DNA of 64,000 bases from Streptomyces sp. 135 (GTDB taxonomy: Bacteria; Actinomycetota; Actinomycetes; Streptomycetales; Streptomycetaceae): contig NZ_CP075691.1 in assembly GCF_020026305.1 (NCBI RefSeq), positions 3,286,001 to 3,350,000 of the forward strand. Reading direction: 5' to 3'. Below the pieces are notes generated by a model. The model worked only from the letters and a program-made list of their open reading frames with translations, ran no database searches and had not been told where the DNA came from. Made by a program: the position numbers and the translations under genes. Positions 32,796 to 40,831 of this stretch are shown here, piece by piece. Position 1 is the stretch's first letter. Every line of letters starts with the position of its first letter.

Positions 32796-33163
32796 TGGAG
32801 ATGGCGGGAATCGAACCCGCGTCCAACGGTGCGGAATCAGGGCTTCTCCGTGTGCAGTTCGCTGCGATTTTCTCGGCCCCGGCGATCCCGCGAACAAGTC
32901 GCCGACGGGCCCAGTCACTGTTTGATTTCCTCCTGGACCCCGTGACCGGGTCCAGAAGTTTAGTTCCCTAGCTGATGCCAGGATCCGGGTCGGGAACAGC
33001 CCCGGGCTGACACTTCACCGAGTCGCTACTTAGGCAGCGAGGGCGAAGGAATCGCGCTTGGTGTTGGCGATTATTGGTTGCGACATATGGTTTACGAGAT
33101 CATTGCCGCTTCCTCGACACGCTTCCCCTGCTTCGACATCCGCTGTCGAAACCGATCATCCCC
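32796..33163 (-). ncRNA. ssrA: Transfer-messenger RNA (tmRNA, SsrA)
   Basis: Rescues stalled ribosomes with SmpB. The ends pair as an alanyl acceptor stem: 5' GGGGATG (33157-33163) with CATCTCC (32797-32803), including one G-U, then discriminator A at 32796. The T-arm GCGGGTTCGATTCCCGC is intact. The genome has CA rather than CCA after the discriminator, so CCA is added after processing. The messenger part contains the resume codon GCC (33066-33068) and tag ANTKRDSFALAA, stop TAA at 33030-33032. G/C-rich stems after the tag fit the pseudoknots. About 368 nt plus CCA, one-piece form. smpB lies 100 bp upstream in the same direction. Confidence 0.96.
33030..33068 (-). other. tmRNA tag reading frame (ANTKRDSFALAA, stop TAA)
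   Basis: Thirteen codons inside tmRNA, beginning at the resume codon GCC after AACCAATAATC and ending at TAA. The C-terminal ALAA is the degron seen by ClpXP/ClpAP. From memory other streptomycetes carry a longer tag with SSQQA between ANTKRD and FALAA, so this version looks internally shortened. Confidence 0.93.
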
Positions 33164-33262
33164 ATGTTGATTTTTCAAACCGCGCCCCGTCACCTGCGGA
33201 GCACGACCCATCGTACGTGACCAACGCCGACGGGTGCCAGCCCATTCCCGCGAACCTCGCCG

Positions 33263-33784
33263 CTACGCGATGCCCTGCCGGCGCCGGACCGCCGAGATCG
33301 CGCGGTTCGTCTCACGCGTGTCCTGCTTCTCGCGCAGCGTCTGCCGCTTGTCGTACTCCTTCTTGCCCTTGGCCAGCGCGATCTCGACCTTGACGCGGCT
33401 GTCCTTGAAGTACAGCGACAGGGGCACGATCGTGTGACCCGTCTCCTGGGACTTGGACTCCAGCTTGTCGATCTCCGCCCGGTGCAGCAGGAGCTTGCGC
33501 TTGCGGGTGGCGGAGTGGTTGGTCCAGGTGCCCTGCACGTACTCCGGGACGTGGATGTTGTGCAGCCACGCCTCGCCGCGGTCGATCTGCACGAAGCCGT
33601 CCACCAGGGAGGCCCGGCCCAGGCGCAGCGACTTCACCTCGGTGCCCATCAGCACCAGGCCGCACTCGTAGGTGTCCAGGATGGTGTAGTCGTGCCGCGC
33701 CTTCTTGTTCTGCGCGACCATCTTGCGGGCGGGGGCCTTCTCATTGGCCTTCGCGGCCTTGCGCTTTACCTTTTCCTTCGCCAT
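33263..33784 (-). CDS. smpB: SsrA-binding protein SmpB
   Basis: 173 residues. Binds the tRNA-like part of tmRNA and enters the ribosomal A site. Conserved beta-barrel segments: [76 protein letters not shown], and the C-terminal basic tail [20 protein letters not shown]. The N-terminal ~25 Lys/Ala-rich residues are longer than in enterobacteria, as usual for actinomycetes. tmRNA follows 100 bp downstream. The 18-bp gap to the upstream S41 protease gene suggests co-transcription from there. Confidence 0.96.
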   Translation of the reverse strand: MAKEKVKRKAAKANEKAPARKMVAQNKKARHDYTILDTYECGLVLMGTEVKSLRLGRASLVDGFVQIDRGEAWLHNIHVPEYVQGTWTNHSATRKRKLLLHRAEIDKLESKSQETGHTIVPLSLYFKDSRVKVEIALAKGKKEYDKRQTLREKQDTRETNRAISAVRRRQGIA

Positions 33785-33802
33785 AGTCCGCCCATTTTCG
33801 CA

Positions 33803-34999
33803 CTACGAAGGGGGTCCGAGGCCAGTCAATACTGTCTCGGCCCTGGCCTCGGCCCCGTGCTCGACCTCCAGGTCCGGCGTGATGCCCCGCCCGTCCACGG
33901 TCCGGCCCGACGGGGTGCGGTAGTGGCCGACGGTCAGCTCGGCGACGGAGCCGTCGGGAAGGCGGCTCGGCATCTGGACGGATCCCTTGCCGAAGGTCCG
34001 GGAGCCCACGACGACCGCGCGGCCGCGGTCCTGGAGGGCGCCGGTGAGGAGCTCGGCCGCGCTCATGGTGCCGCCGTCGACCAGCGTGACCACCGGTCGC
34101 TCGGTGTCACCACCGCGCTCGGCGTGCAGGGCCTTCTGCTCGCCCCGTACGTCGTACGTCGCCACGAGACCGCCGTCGACCAGCGCGGACGAGGCGGTGA
34201 CCGCCTCCGAGACCAGACCTCCGGAGTTCCCGCGCAGGTCGAGCAGGATCCCCGCGCCCTCGGGCGCCTCGCGCACCGCGGAGCGCACGGCCTCTCCGGA
34301 GCCCTTGGTGAACGCGGCGACCTTGATCATGACGGCCCCGCCGGAGAGCTTGGTCACGGTGACGGAGTCCGTGGACAGCCGCGCCCTGCGCAGCGTCTCG
34401 CTCCACGCGCGCGTGGCGCGCTCCAGGCCCAGCCGCACCGGGGTGCCGGCGCGGTCGCCGCGCAGCAGGGCGACGACCTCCGTGACGGGGCGGCCGGTGA
34501 CGCGCTCGCCGTCGATGGAGCGCAGTCGGTCGCCCTTGCGGATCCCGGCGCGGTCGGCGGGCCCGCCCTTCTGGACCCGGGAGACCTCCATGCGGCCGTC
34601 GGCGCCGCGCCGGGCCCACAGCCCGACGCCGGTGTAGGCGCCGTCGAGGGCCTCCTCGAACTCCCGGTACTCGCCGTGGGAGTACACCGAGCCCCAGCGG
34701 TCCCCGCTGCGGCTGACGGCCTCTTCGGCGGCCTTCTCGGCGGACTTGCCGTCGGCCATGGCCTCGGCGGCGGCCTCGGATGCCCGCTCGGCGGTGTGGC
34801 CGGCATCGCCAAGGGGGGCCACGGCGTCCGAACGCACCGACCCAGGAGGCGTTTTCCGGCCGTCGCCCGCCGCCTCGCTCCAGGAACCGGTGGCGGCCCC
34901 GGTGACCAGCACGCTCGCGAAGACCAACGTCAGGGCCGCCCCGCGGCGTACGCGGCGGGGCACGACGAGCCGATCGGCGAACCGGTCGAGACCTGACAT
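33803..34999 (-). CDS. C-terminal processing peptidase, S41 family, with PDZ domain
   Basis: 398 residues. N-terminal signal/anchor helix (GAALTLVFASVLVTGAATGS), PDZ domain (about 120-205: GVGLWARRGADGRMEVSRVQ, then GPADRAGIRKGDRLRSIDGE) and the S41 catalytic core with LLDLRGNSGGLVSEA, nucleophile Ser in GGTMSAAELLTGAL and Lys in SRTFGKGSVQMPS. An extracytoplasmic protease that trims or degrades secreted or membrane proteins. The location between ftsX and smpB is the streptomycete arrangement. A Lys/Glu/Ala helical segment (~70-100) may oligomerise it. Confidence 0.92.
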   Translation of the reverse strand: MSGLDRFADRLVVPRRVRRGAALTLVFASVLVTGAATGSWSEAAGDGRKTPPGSVRSDAVAPLGDAGHTAERASEAAAEAMADGKSAEKAAEEAVSRSGDRWGSVYSHGEYREFEEALDGAYTGVGLWARRGADGRMEVSRVQKGGPADRAGIRKGDRLRSIDGERVTGRPVTEVVALLRGDRAGTPVRLGLERATRAWSETLRRARLSTDSVTVTKLSGGAVMIKVAAFTKGSGEAVRSAVREAPEGAGILLDLRGNSGGLVSEAVTASSALVDGGLVATYDVRGEQKALHAERGGDTERPVVTLVDGGTMSAAELLTGALQDRGRAVVVGSRTFGKGSVQMPSRLPDGSVAELTVGHYRTPSGRTVDGRGITPDLEVEHGAEARAETVLTGLGPPS

Positions 35000-35023
35000 G
35001 CCGGTGAGTCTAGGACAACGAAA

Positions 35024-35056
35024 GGCGCCGTACGGTCCGTTGGACCGTACGGCGCC
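35024..35056 (-). terminator. Intrinsic terminator after ftsX
   Basis: Perfect 15-bp stem, GGCGCCGTACGGTCC with its complement around a 3-nt loop. On the minus strand TTTCG follows. Lies 22 nt past the ftsX stop and before the S41 protease gene, so that gene probably has its own promoter or depends on readthrough. Confidence 0.92.
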
Positions 35057-35077
35057 CTGGAACGCGGAGGGTACTTG

Positions 35078-35995
35078 TCACACCTTGAGGTACTTGCGCA
35101 ACGCGAAGAACGCGGCAAGCGCGGGCATCAGGAGGCCGATCGCGAGCACCAGCGGCAGCTTGGCCAGAACGGCGTCCCAGCCGATGAAGTTGATGAGGTT
35201 GATCTTCTCGGAGAGCGCGAGTCCGTGGTCGATCATGAAGTAGCGGCCCACGAGCAGCATTCCGCAGGCGAGCGCGCCGCCGATGAGACCGGCGACGGCG
35301 GCCTCCATGATGAACGGCATCTGGATGTAGAAGCTGGACGCGCCGACCAGCCGCATGATGCCGGTCTCCCGTCTGCGGCTGAACGCCGAGACGCGCACGG
35401 TGTTGACGATCAGCATCAGGGCGACGACGAGCATCAGCGCCATCACCGCGATCGCCGCCCAGTTCATGCCGTTGAGGAGTTCGAAGAGGTTCTCCAGGTA
35501 GTCCTTCTGGTCCTCGACGGACTGCACGCCGTCACGGCCCGAGAAGGCCGTCGCGACCACCTGGTACTTCTCCGGGTCCTTCAGCTTGACGCGGAACGAC
35601 TCCTGCATCTGGTCCGGCGTGAGGGAGCTGGAGAGCGGGGAGTCGCCGAACTGCTCCTTGTAGTGCTTGTACGCCTCGTCCGCCGTCTCGTGCTGGACCG
35701 TGTCCACGACGGGCATCTTCTTCAGATCGCCGAGGATCCGGTCCTTCTGCTCGTTCGTGACGGCGCCCTTGGCGCACTTGGGGTCCTGCTCGGCGTCGGC
35801 CTTGTTGCACAGGAAGATCGAGACGTTGACCTTGTCGTACCAGTAGCCCTTCATCGTGCTCACCTGGTCGCGCATGAGCAGCGAGCCGCCGAACAGGGCG
35901 AGCGAGAGCGCTACGGAGACGACGACCGCGAAGGTCATCGTGAGATTGCGACGGAGGCCGACGCCGATCTCCGACAGGACGAACTGGGCGCGCAT
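35078..35995 (-). CDS. ftsX: Cell-division ABC transporter permease FtsX
   Basis: 305 residues with four membrane helices (about 20-45, 180-205, 230-255, 275-300) and a ~120-residue extracellular loop between the first two (KVNVSIFLCNKADAEQDPKC ... QMQESFRVKLKDPEKYQVV) with a pair of Cys, the actinobacterial layout. FtsX with FtsE drives conformational control of peptidoglycan hydrolases at division sites. The loop is where a hydrolase partner would bind. Start ATG at 35995; ftsE is 52 bp upstream. Confidence 0.95.
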   Translation of the reverse strand: MRAQFVLSEIGVGLRRNLTMTFAVVVSVALSLALFGGSLLMRDQVSTMKGYWYDKVNVSIFLCNKADAEQDPKCAKGAVTNEQKDRILGDLKKMPVVDTVQHETADEAYKHYKEQFGDSPLSSSLTPDQMQESFRVKLKDPEKYQVVATAFSGRDGVQSVEDQKDYLENLFELLNGMNWAAIAVMALMLVVALMLIVNTVRVSAFSRRRETGIMRLVGASSFYIQMPFIMEAAVAGLIGGALACGMLLVGRYFMIDHGLALSEKINLINFIGWDAVLAKLPLVLAIGLLMPALAAFFALRKYLKV

Positions 35996-36047
35996 GGCGG
36001 CCTTTCGGTGGATCTGGTGGAACAGAAGGCAGTGGGGATACGGGGCG

Positions 36048-36737
36048 TCAGTGCTGGTAGCCGTACACGCCGCGCGACTGGTCGCGCACGAGACGGCCCT
36101 TCTCCAGCTCGATGACCCGCTTGCGCATCTGGTCCACGATCTGCTGATCGTGCGTGGCCATCACGACGGTGGTGCCGGTCCGGTTGATCCGGTCGAGCAG
36201 CTTCATGATGCCGACGGAGGTCTGCGGGTCGAGGTTGCCGGTGGGCTCGTCGGCGATGAGGAGCTTCGGCCGGTTGACGAACGCGCGCGCGATCGCCACG
36301 CGTTGCTGCTCACCACCGGAGAGCTCGCCGGGCATCCGGTCCTCCTTGCCGCCGAGCCCCACGAGGTCGAGGACCTGCGGGACGGACTTGCGGATCTCGC
36401 CGCGGGACTTGCCGATGACCTCCTGCGCGAAGGCCACGTTCTCGCCGACGGTCTTGTTGGGCAGGAGGCGGAAGTCCTGGAAGACGGTGCCCAACTGGCG
36501 GCGCATGTGCGGCACCTTGAAGTTGGACAGGCGCGCGAGGTCCTTGCCGAGGACGTGCACCTGGCCGTGGCTGGTGCGCTCCTCGCGCAGGACGAGCCGC
36601 AGGAAAGTGGACTTTCCGGAGCCGGAGGACCCCACCAGGAAGACGAACTCGCCCTTCTCGATCTCGAGGGAGACGTCCCTCAGAGCGGGGCGGGTCTGCT
36701 TGGGGTAGGCCTTGGAGACGTTGTCGAAACGGATCAC
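36048..36737 (-). CDS. ftsE: Cell-division ABC transporter ATPase FtsE
   Basis: 229 residues from a GTG ([20 protein letters not shown], the conserved start). Walker [11 protein letters not shown]-loop FQDFRLLPN, signature [14 protein letters not shown], Walker [13 protein letters not shown] and switch MATHDQQ are all present. The ATPase partner of FtsX at the inner face of the membrane. The open frame runs ~145 codons upstream, but nothing there is conserved. The ribosome site is weak. The divergent neighbour is the tiny zinc-ribbon gene at 36978. Confidence 0.95.
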   Translation of the reverse strand: MIRFDNVSKAYPKQTRPALRDVSLEIEKGEFVFLVGSSGSGKSTFLRLVLREERTSHGQVHVLGKDLARLSNFKVPHMRRQLGTVFQDFRLLPNKTVGENVAFAQEVIGKSRGEIRKSVPQVLDLVGLGGKEDRMPGELSGGEQQRVAIARAFVNRPKLLIADEPTGNLDPQTSVGIMKLLDRINRTGTTVVMATHDQQIVDQMRKRVIELEKGRLVRDQSRGVYGYQH

Positions 36738-36916
36738 GGATGCACCACGGGTTGCCGGGGGTAGGTGTGCGTGACCATACGCGAAGGCGGTACGCGAGCG
36801 CAGTCGACGTCCGGAGTTGCGCGTTTTGTCACGGAAGTGGCGAGGCGGGGAACCTGCCGAAACCGTCGCGAGAGGGCGGGCCGCGCCGAAATCCGCGGAA
36901 GCTGGCACAGTGGTAA

Positions 36917-36936
36917 GGGGAACGATTGGGTTCCCC
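36917..36936. promoter_or_regulatory. Inverted repeat GGGGAAC-n6-GTTCCCC between ftsE and the zinc-ribbon gene
   Basis: Two perfect 7-bp arms with a 6-nt centre, 42-61 nt upstream of the zinc-ribbon ATG and ~180 nt upstream of ftsE. It could be an operator or form a hairpin in the leader RNA of the plus-strand gene. Confidence 0.45.
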
Positions 36937-36977
36937 GTAGCGTTGGGCAGGCTGAGACTGTGCGGGAGGAGAAGCGC

Positions 36978-37169
36978 ATGACCCTGGATCGGTTGGTATG
37001 CGCGAACTGCGCAGCGCCCGTGAATGAAGGCCGCTGCCCCGTGTGCCGGGCCAATCGCGAGCGCATGCAGCAGGAGGGGCCCTTCGCGGGCCTCAACCCC
37101 GCGGCACTGATAGCCCTGCTCGTGGTACTGATCGCGGCGGTCGCGCTGCTGGCGCACCAGTCCGCGTAA
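36978..37169 (+). CDS. 63-residue membrane protein with N-terminal zinc ribbon
   Basis: [20 protein letters not shown] then [10 protein letters not shown]: two CxxC pairs (C-A-N-C and C-P-V-C) make a compact zinc ribbon. The rest is a linker and one hydrophobic helix ([20 protein letters not shown]) with a short tail (AHQSA). GGAGGAGAA six nt before the ATG is an excellent ribosome site, and a strong terminator follows, so this is a real monocistronic gene. Function unknown; topology suggests a cytoplasmic zinc head tethered to the membrane. Confidence 0.85.
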   Translation: MTLDRLVCANCAAPVNEGRCPVCRANRERMQQEGPFAGLNPAALIALLVVLIAAVALLAHQSA

Positions 37170-37177
37170 GGCAGACA

Positions 37178-37223
37178 CGGAAGAAGGGCCCGGAGCTCCG
37201 ATGAGTTCCGGGCCCTTCTTCCG
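37178..37223 (+). terminator. Terminator after the zinc-ribbon gene
   Basis: 20-bp stem (CGGAAGAAGGGCCCGGAGCT paired with AGTTCCGGGCCCTTCTTCCG, one G-U) around a 6-nt loop. It begins 8 nt after the stop codon. The pyrimidine-rich right arm supplies the U tract. Confidence 0.9.
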
Positions 37224-37241
37224 TACGTTCCGTACGGCGGC

Positions 37242-37279
37242 TACGTCACGTACGGCCGGTACGGCGCGTACGTGACGTA
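37242..37279. repeat. 13-bp inverted repeat in a CGTACG-rich stretch
   Basis: Arms TACGTCACGTACG (37242-37254) and CGTACGTGACGTA (37267-37279) are perfect complements around 12 nt. The surrounding 37221-37300 repeats CGTAC many times. It lies between the convergent zinc-ribbon and LAETG genes, so it may be a second terminator, reading towards the LAETG gene's 3' end. Confidence 0.6.
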
Positions 37280-37313
37280 CATCCGTCTACGTCGCATGCG
37301 TCGGCGCCCGGGA

Positions 37314-38033
37314 TCAGGCGGCGGCGCCGCGGTTGCCGACGAGGCGCGGCAGGATGCGGAAGCCGATGCCGCCGGCGATCATCGTGGCGGCGCCGATCAC
37401 GAGGAAGGTGGTCTCGGCGGCGCCGGTCTCGGCCAGCTCGCCCTTGCCGGCCTGGTCGCCGCCCTTGGCGCCGGCCTGCTCGACCGGGGCGGAGCCGGTG
37501 TCGGTCAGGCTGTCCTTGGCCTTGCCCTGCTCGACGGGGACGGAGCCGCCGCCGTCGGGGCCGGTGTCGTTGCCGCCGCCGTTGCCGCCGCCATTGCCGT
37601 TGTGGCCGCCGTTGCCGTTGTGGCCGCCGTTGCCGTTGTGGCCGCCGTTGCCGTTGCCGTTGTTGCCACCGTTGCCGTTGTTGCCGCCGTTCCCGTTACC
37701 CGGGGCGGTCGGGTCCGAGGTGGGCACGGGCGGGTCCGTCGGCTCGGGCGGCTCCGTCGGCTCCGTGGTGGGCTCCGGCGGGTCCGTCGGGTCGGGCTCC
37801 GTGGGAGGCGTCTGCGTGGGGTCGGGGATCGTCGTCGGGTCGACCTGCGGGGCGTTCACGTCCACGTCCACGCCGACGCCGGTCTCGTCCGCGTGGGCGC
37901 CCGCGCCCACCCCGCCGAGGTCGACGCCGACGTCGAGGGCCGAGGCGGCACCCGCGGCGGTCAGCGAGGCACCGGCGGCGATCACGGCGCCCGCGGCTAT
38001 CCGCGCGATACGGATGCGCGTCTTCTTGGTCAT
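37314..38033 (-). CDS. Sortase-anchored cell-wall protein (LAETG) with Pro/Thr and Asn-Gly repeats
   Basis: 239 residues from the ATG at 38031-38033. Signal peptide (RIARIAAGAVIAAGASLTAA), a short mature N-terminus (DVGVDLGGVGAGAHADETGV), a Pro/Thr/Glu-rich wall-spanning stretch (TDPPEPTTEPTEPPEP), then (N)GNGGHNGNGG-type repeats and GELAETGAAETTFLVIGAAT with a membrane helix and a basic tail. LAxTG is the signal used by class E sortases of streptomycetes, so the protein should be attached to peptidoglycan. There is no globular domain; it looks like a stalk or surface-property protein. The Asn/Gly/His repeat is coded by near-identical short DNA units. Confidence 0.88.
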   Translation of the reverse strand: MTKKTRIRIARIAAGAVIAAGASLTAAGAASALDVGVDLGGVGAGAHADETGVGVDVDVNAPQVDPTTIPDPTQTPPTEPDPTDPPEPTTEPTEPPEPTDPPVPTSDPTAPGNGNGGNNGNGGNNGNGNGGHNGNGGHNGNGGHNGNGGGNGGGNDTGPDGGGSVPVEQGKAKDSLTDTGSAPVEQAGAKGGDQAGKGELAETGAAETTFLVIGAATMIAGGIGFRILPRLVGNRGAAA

Positions 38034-38254
38034 CAGGCTGCTACCCCCAGTAGCTGAAATGTCAGTGAGGCAGCGTCCGGGGCGGCATTCGCCGGGGGCG
38101 TTCGATCGGCCCCCACGGATCCCATGCGCCCCGGTAATACGCGTACCGCGCGCTAGCCTTTCCACTTTTCATGGCAGCGTCAAGGTCATTGCGGGCGCAA
38201 TGTCCGAAATCAGGGCAGTTGGCCGTCGTAGGGACATGTGACTGTGACGTAAAA

Positions 38255-38285
38255 GGCAACTGCCGCCTCTTGGGCGGCAGTTGCC
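38255..38285 (-). terminator. Terminator after prfB
   Basis: 13-bp perfect stem, GGCAACTGCCGCC with GGCGGCAGTTGCC, and a 5-nt loop. On the minus strand TTTT follows. A second small dyad CCGCTT-G-AAGCGG (38297-38309) lies between it and the prfB stop. Confidence 0.92.
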
Positions 38286-38314
38286 TTGTCGATAAAGCCG
38301 CTTGAAGCGGTTTT

Positions 38315-39421
38315 TTACTTCTCCTGCTGCTTGCGCCAGCGAATTCCGGCCTCCAGGAAACCGTCGATCTCGCCGTTGAAGACGGACTCCGGGTTTCCGA
38401 CCTCGTACTCCGTACGGAGGTCCTTGACCATCTGGTACGGGTGCAGGACGTACGAACGCATCTGGTTGCCCCAGGAGTTGCCGCCGTCACCCTTGAGCGC
38501 GTTCATCTTCGCCTGCTCCTCCTGGCGGCGGCGCTCGAGGAGCTTCGCCTGGAGGACGTTCATCGCGGTCGCCTTGTTCTGGATCTGCGAGCGCTCGTTC
38601 TGACAGGAGACGACGATGCCGGTCGGCAGGTGGGTCAGCCGGACCGCCGAGTCGGTGGTGTTGACGCCCTGGCCGCCGGGGCCCGAGGAGCGGTACACGT
38701 CGACGCGCAGCTCGCTCTCGTCGATCTCGATGTGGTCGGTCTGCTCGACCACGGGGAGGATCTCGACGCCGGCGAAGGAGGTCTGGCGGCGGCCCTGGTT
38801 GTCGAACGGCGAGATGCGGACCAGGCGGTGGGTGCCCTGCTCCACGGAGAGCGTGCCGTAGGCGTACGGGACATTGACGGCGAAGGTGGTCGACTTGATG
38901 CCGGCCTCTTCCGCGTACGAGGTCTCGTAGAGCTCCGTCTTGTAGCCGTGGCGCTCGGCCCAGCGCAGGTACATGCGCTGGAGCTTCTCGGCGAAGTCGG
39001 AGGCGTCGACACCGCCGGCCTCCGCGCGGATGGTGACGACGGCCTCGCGGGAGTCGTACTCACCGGAGAGGAGGGTGCGCACCTCCATCTCGTCGAGGGC
39101 CTTCTTGACGGCGGTGAGCTCGGACTCGGCCTCGGCACGGGTGTCCGGGTCGTCCTCCTCCTCGGCCATCTCGAAGAGCACGCTGAGGTCGTCGATGCGC
39201 CCGCGCAGCGCCTCGGCCTTCCTGACCTCCGCCTGGAGGTGGCTCAGCTTGCTGGTGATCTTCTGCGCCGCCTCCGGGTCGTCCCACAGGGACGGGGCGG
39301 CCGCCTGCTCCTCGAGCACGGCGATATCGGCCCTCATCTTGTCGAGGTCCAGGACGGCCTCGATCGACTCCATGGTCGAGGAGAGGGACTTGAGCTCTTC
39401 GGATACATCGACGACTGCCAC
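38315..39421 (-). CDS. prfB: Peptide chain release factor 2 (RF2)
   Basis: 368 residues. Recognises UGA and UAA and releases the finished peptide. The stop-reading tripeptide SPF ([17 protein letters not shown]) and catalytic GGQ ([18 protein letters not shown]) are present. The N-terminal helical domain (residues 1-110) is complete. The frame is continuous, so the autoregulatory +1 frameshift of many other bacteria is absent, as expected in actinomycetes. ATG start; stop TAA, one of its own codons. Strong terminator downstream. Confidence 0.97.
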   Translation of the reverse strand: MAVVDVSEELKSLSSTMESIEAVLDLDKMRADIAVLEEQAAAPSLWDDPEAAQKITSKLSHLQAEVRKAEALRGRIDDLSVLFEMAEEEDDPDTRAEAESELTAVKKALDEMEVRTLLSGEYDSREAVVTIRAEAGGVDASDFAEKLQRMYLRWAERHGYKTELYETSYAEEAGIKSTTFAVNVPYAYGTLSVEQGTHRLVRISPFDNQGRRQTSFAGVEILPVVEQTDHIEIDESELRVDVYRSSGPGGQGVNTTDSAVRLTHLPTGIVVSCQNERSQIQNKATAMNVLQAKLLERRRQEEQAKMNALKGDGGNSWGNQMRSYVLHPYQMVKDLRTEYEVGNPESVFNGEIDGFLEAGIRWRKQQEK

Positions 39422-39490
39422 GACTCCAGCGTAACGGCTACGGCAACCGTCCCCGCCCGCGTGGGGCCTCCTGACCCCAGTGCCCGGGGG

Positions 39491-40715
39491 TCAGGGGGTC
39501 GGAGGGGCGGAGTTGCCGCTGTCCGGGGGTGTGTCGTCACCCGACGTGGCCACCCAGGTGCCGACGCCCGCCGCCGCGACCAGCACCACTCCCGCCACGC
39601 CCAGCGTGATCCGCGCGCCGGGCGGAGGCGCGGTGCTTGGCGGAGCCGGGCCTGGCCGCGCCGGCGGCGCGCGGCCGTGCCGCGGGCGCCGCCAGTTCGT
39701 CGGGGCCGGGGACCCGCATGGACGTGTGGGTGTCGCGGTTGGAGTCCGCGGACGCCGAGCCCGGCACCAGGGGCACCGCTCCCCGCCTGGGGGCGGAGGC
39801 GCGCGTCTCGGGGGCGGCGGCGGAGTCGTCGTACGCCTCCTCGGCGGGGGAGGTCTCCGGGTCCGGTTCGTCGACGTCCAGCGGCGGCATGCCCGCGACC
39901 AGCGGCAGCAGCTCCCGCAGGCGCGCTGCCAGCTCGGAGGCGCGCAGCCGGGACGCCGGGGCCTTGGCCAGGCACTGGACGAGGAGCTGCCACAGCTCCT
40001 CGGGGATGCCGGGGAGCGGCACCACCGTCTCGGTGACGTGGCGCCGCAGGACCGCGCCGGGGTGTCCGCCGCCGAACGGCGTGAAGCCCGCGAGCAGCTC
40101 GTACAGGACCGTCGCGAGGGCGTAGATGTCGACGGCCGCGCGCGGCGGCAGCCCCTCGATGATCTCGGGGGCGAGGTAGTCCGGGGTGCCGATGATCTTC
40201 GTGGCGCGGGTGCGCCGCGGGGAGTCGATCAGCTTGGCGACGCCGAAGTCGGTGAGCAGAGCCGGATGCGCCCCGCCGGGGCCGAGCGGGCCCTGCATGT
40301 CCAGCAGGACGTTCTCGGGCTTGACGTCACGGTGCACGATGCCCGCGGCGTGCGCGGCGGCGAGGCCGTCGGCGACGTCCGCGACGATGGCGACGGCGGC
40401 CTCGGGGGCCATGCGGCGCTCGCGGTCGAGGCGGGTGCGCAGGTCCGTGCCGCGTACGAGGTCCATGACCAGGGCCAGGTCGTTGCCGTCGACCACCAGG
40501 TCGTGGACGCCGACGACGCGCGGGTGGTCGAGGCTGAGCAGGGCCGTGCGCTCCTGGACGAAGCGGCCGACGAGTTCCTGGTCGGACGCCAGGTCCTCGC
40601 GCAGCAGCTTGATGGCGACGGCGCCTTCGGGCCCCTCGCCGAGCCACACCGTGCCGGCGCTGCCACGGCCCAGGATCTGGTGGGCGGTGTACCGGCTGCC
40701 GATCTTGCGCGTCAA
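39491..40715 (-). CDS. pkaB: Membrane Ser/Thr protein kinase (PkaB-like), 3' end frameshifted in this sequence
   Basis: TTG start with AGGAG five nt upstream. Kinase domain about 8-270: GRGSAGTVWLG, catalytic-Lys strand VAIKLLRED, HRDVKPENVLL, DFGVAK, GTPDYLAPE. After a Pro/Ala/Glu linker the open frame drifts into an unlikely Arg/Gly tail. Another frame supplies RITLGVAGVVLVAAAGVGTW (membrane helix) and a short outside end, SGDDTPPDSGNSAPPTP, stopping at 39491. Joining them needs one base removed (or two added) between about 39600 and 39720. Corrected length ~408 residues with a very short extracellular part and no PASTA repeats. Next to pkaA and an FHA protein, both probable partners. Confidence 0.8.
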
Positions 40716-40831
40716 GACTGCTCCTACGGATGCGTGTTGGCGACAAAGCTACGCGGCATTGCCGCCAACCTTCACTCCGGGAGCAGAAATCACCCTGCCG
40801 ATGTCGACAAATCCCCAGAACCGTCCGCGCG

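Noticed and set aside
32800..32840. tRNA gene suggested by the T-arm GCGGGTTCGATTCCCGC
   Set aside because: It is the 3' tRNA-like part of tmRNA. There is no anticodon arm, and the other acceptor strand is ~350 nt away.
37590..37690. Regular short repeats that resemble a CRISPR array
   Set aside because: Units are 12-15 bp, in frame, and code for Asn-Gly-Gly-His repeats of the LAETG protein. There are no spacers and no cas genes.
38315..39421. Programmed +1 frameshift in prfB
   Set aside because: The RF2 frame is continuous from [10 protein letters not shown] onward with no internal UGA and no Shine-Dalgarno-like stimulator.
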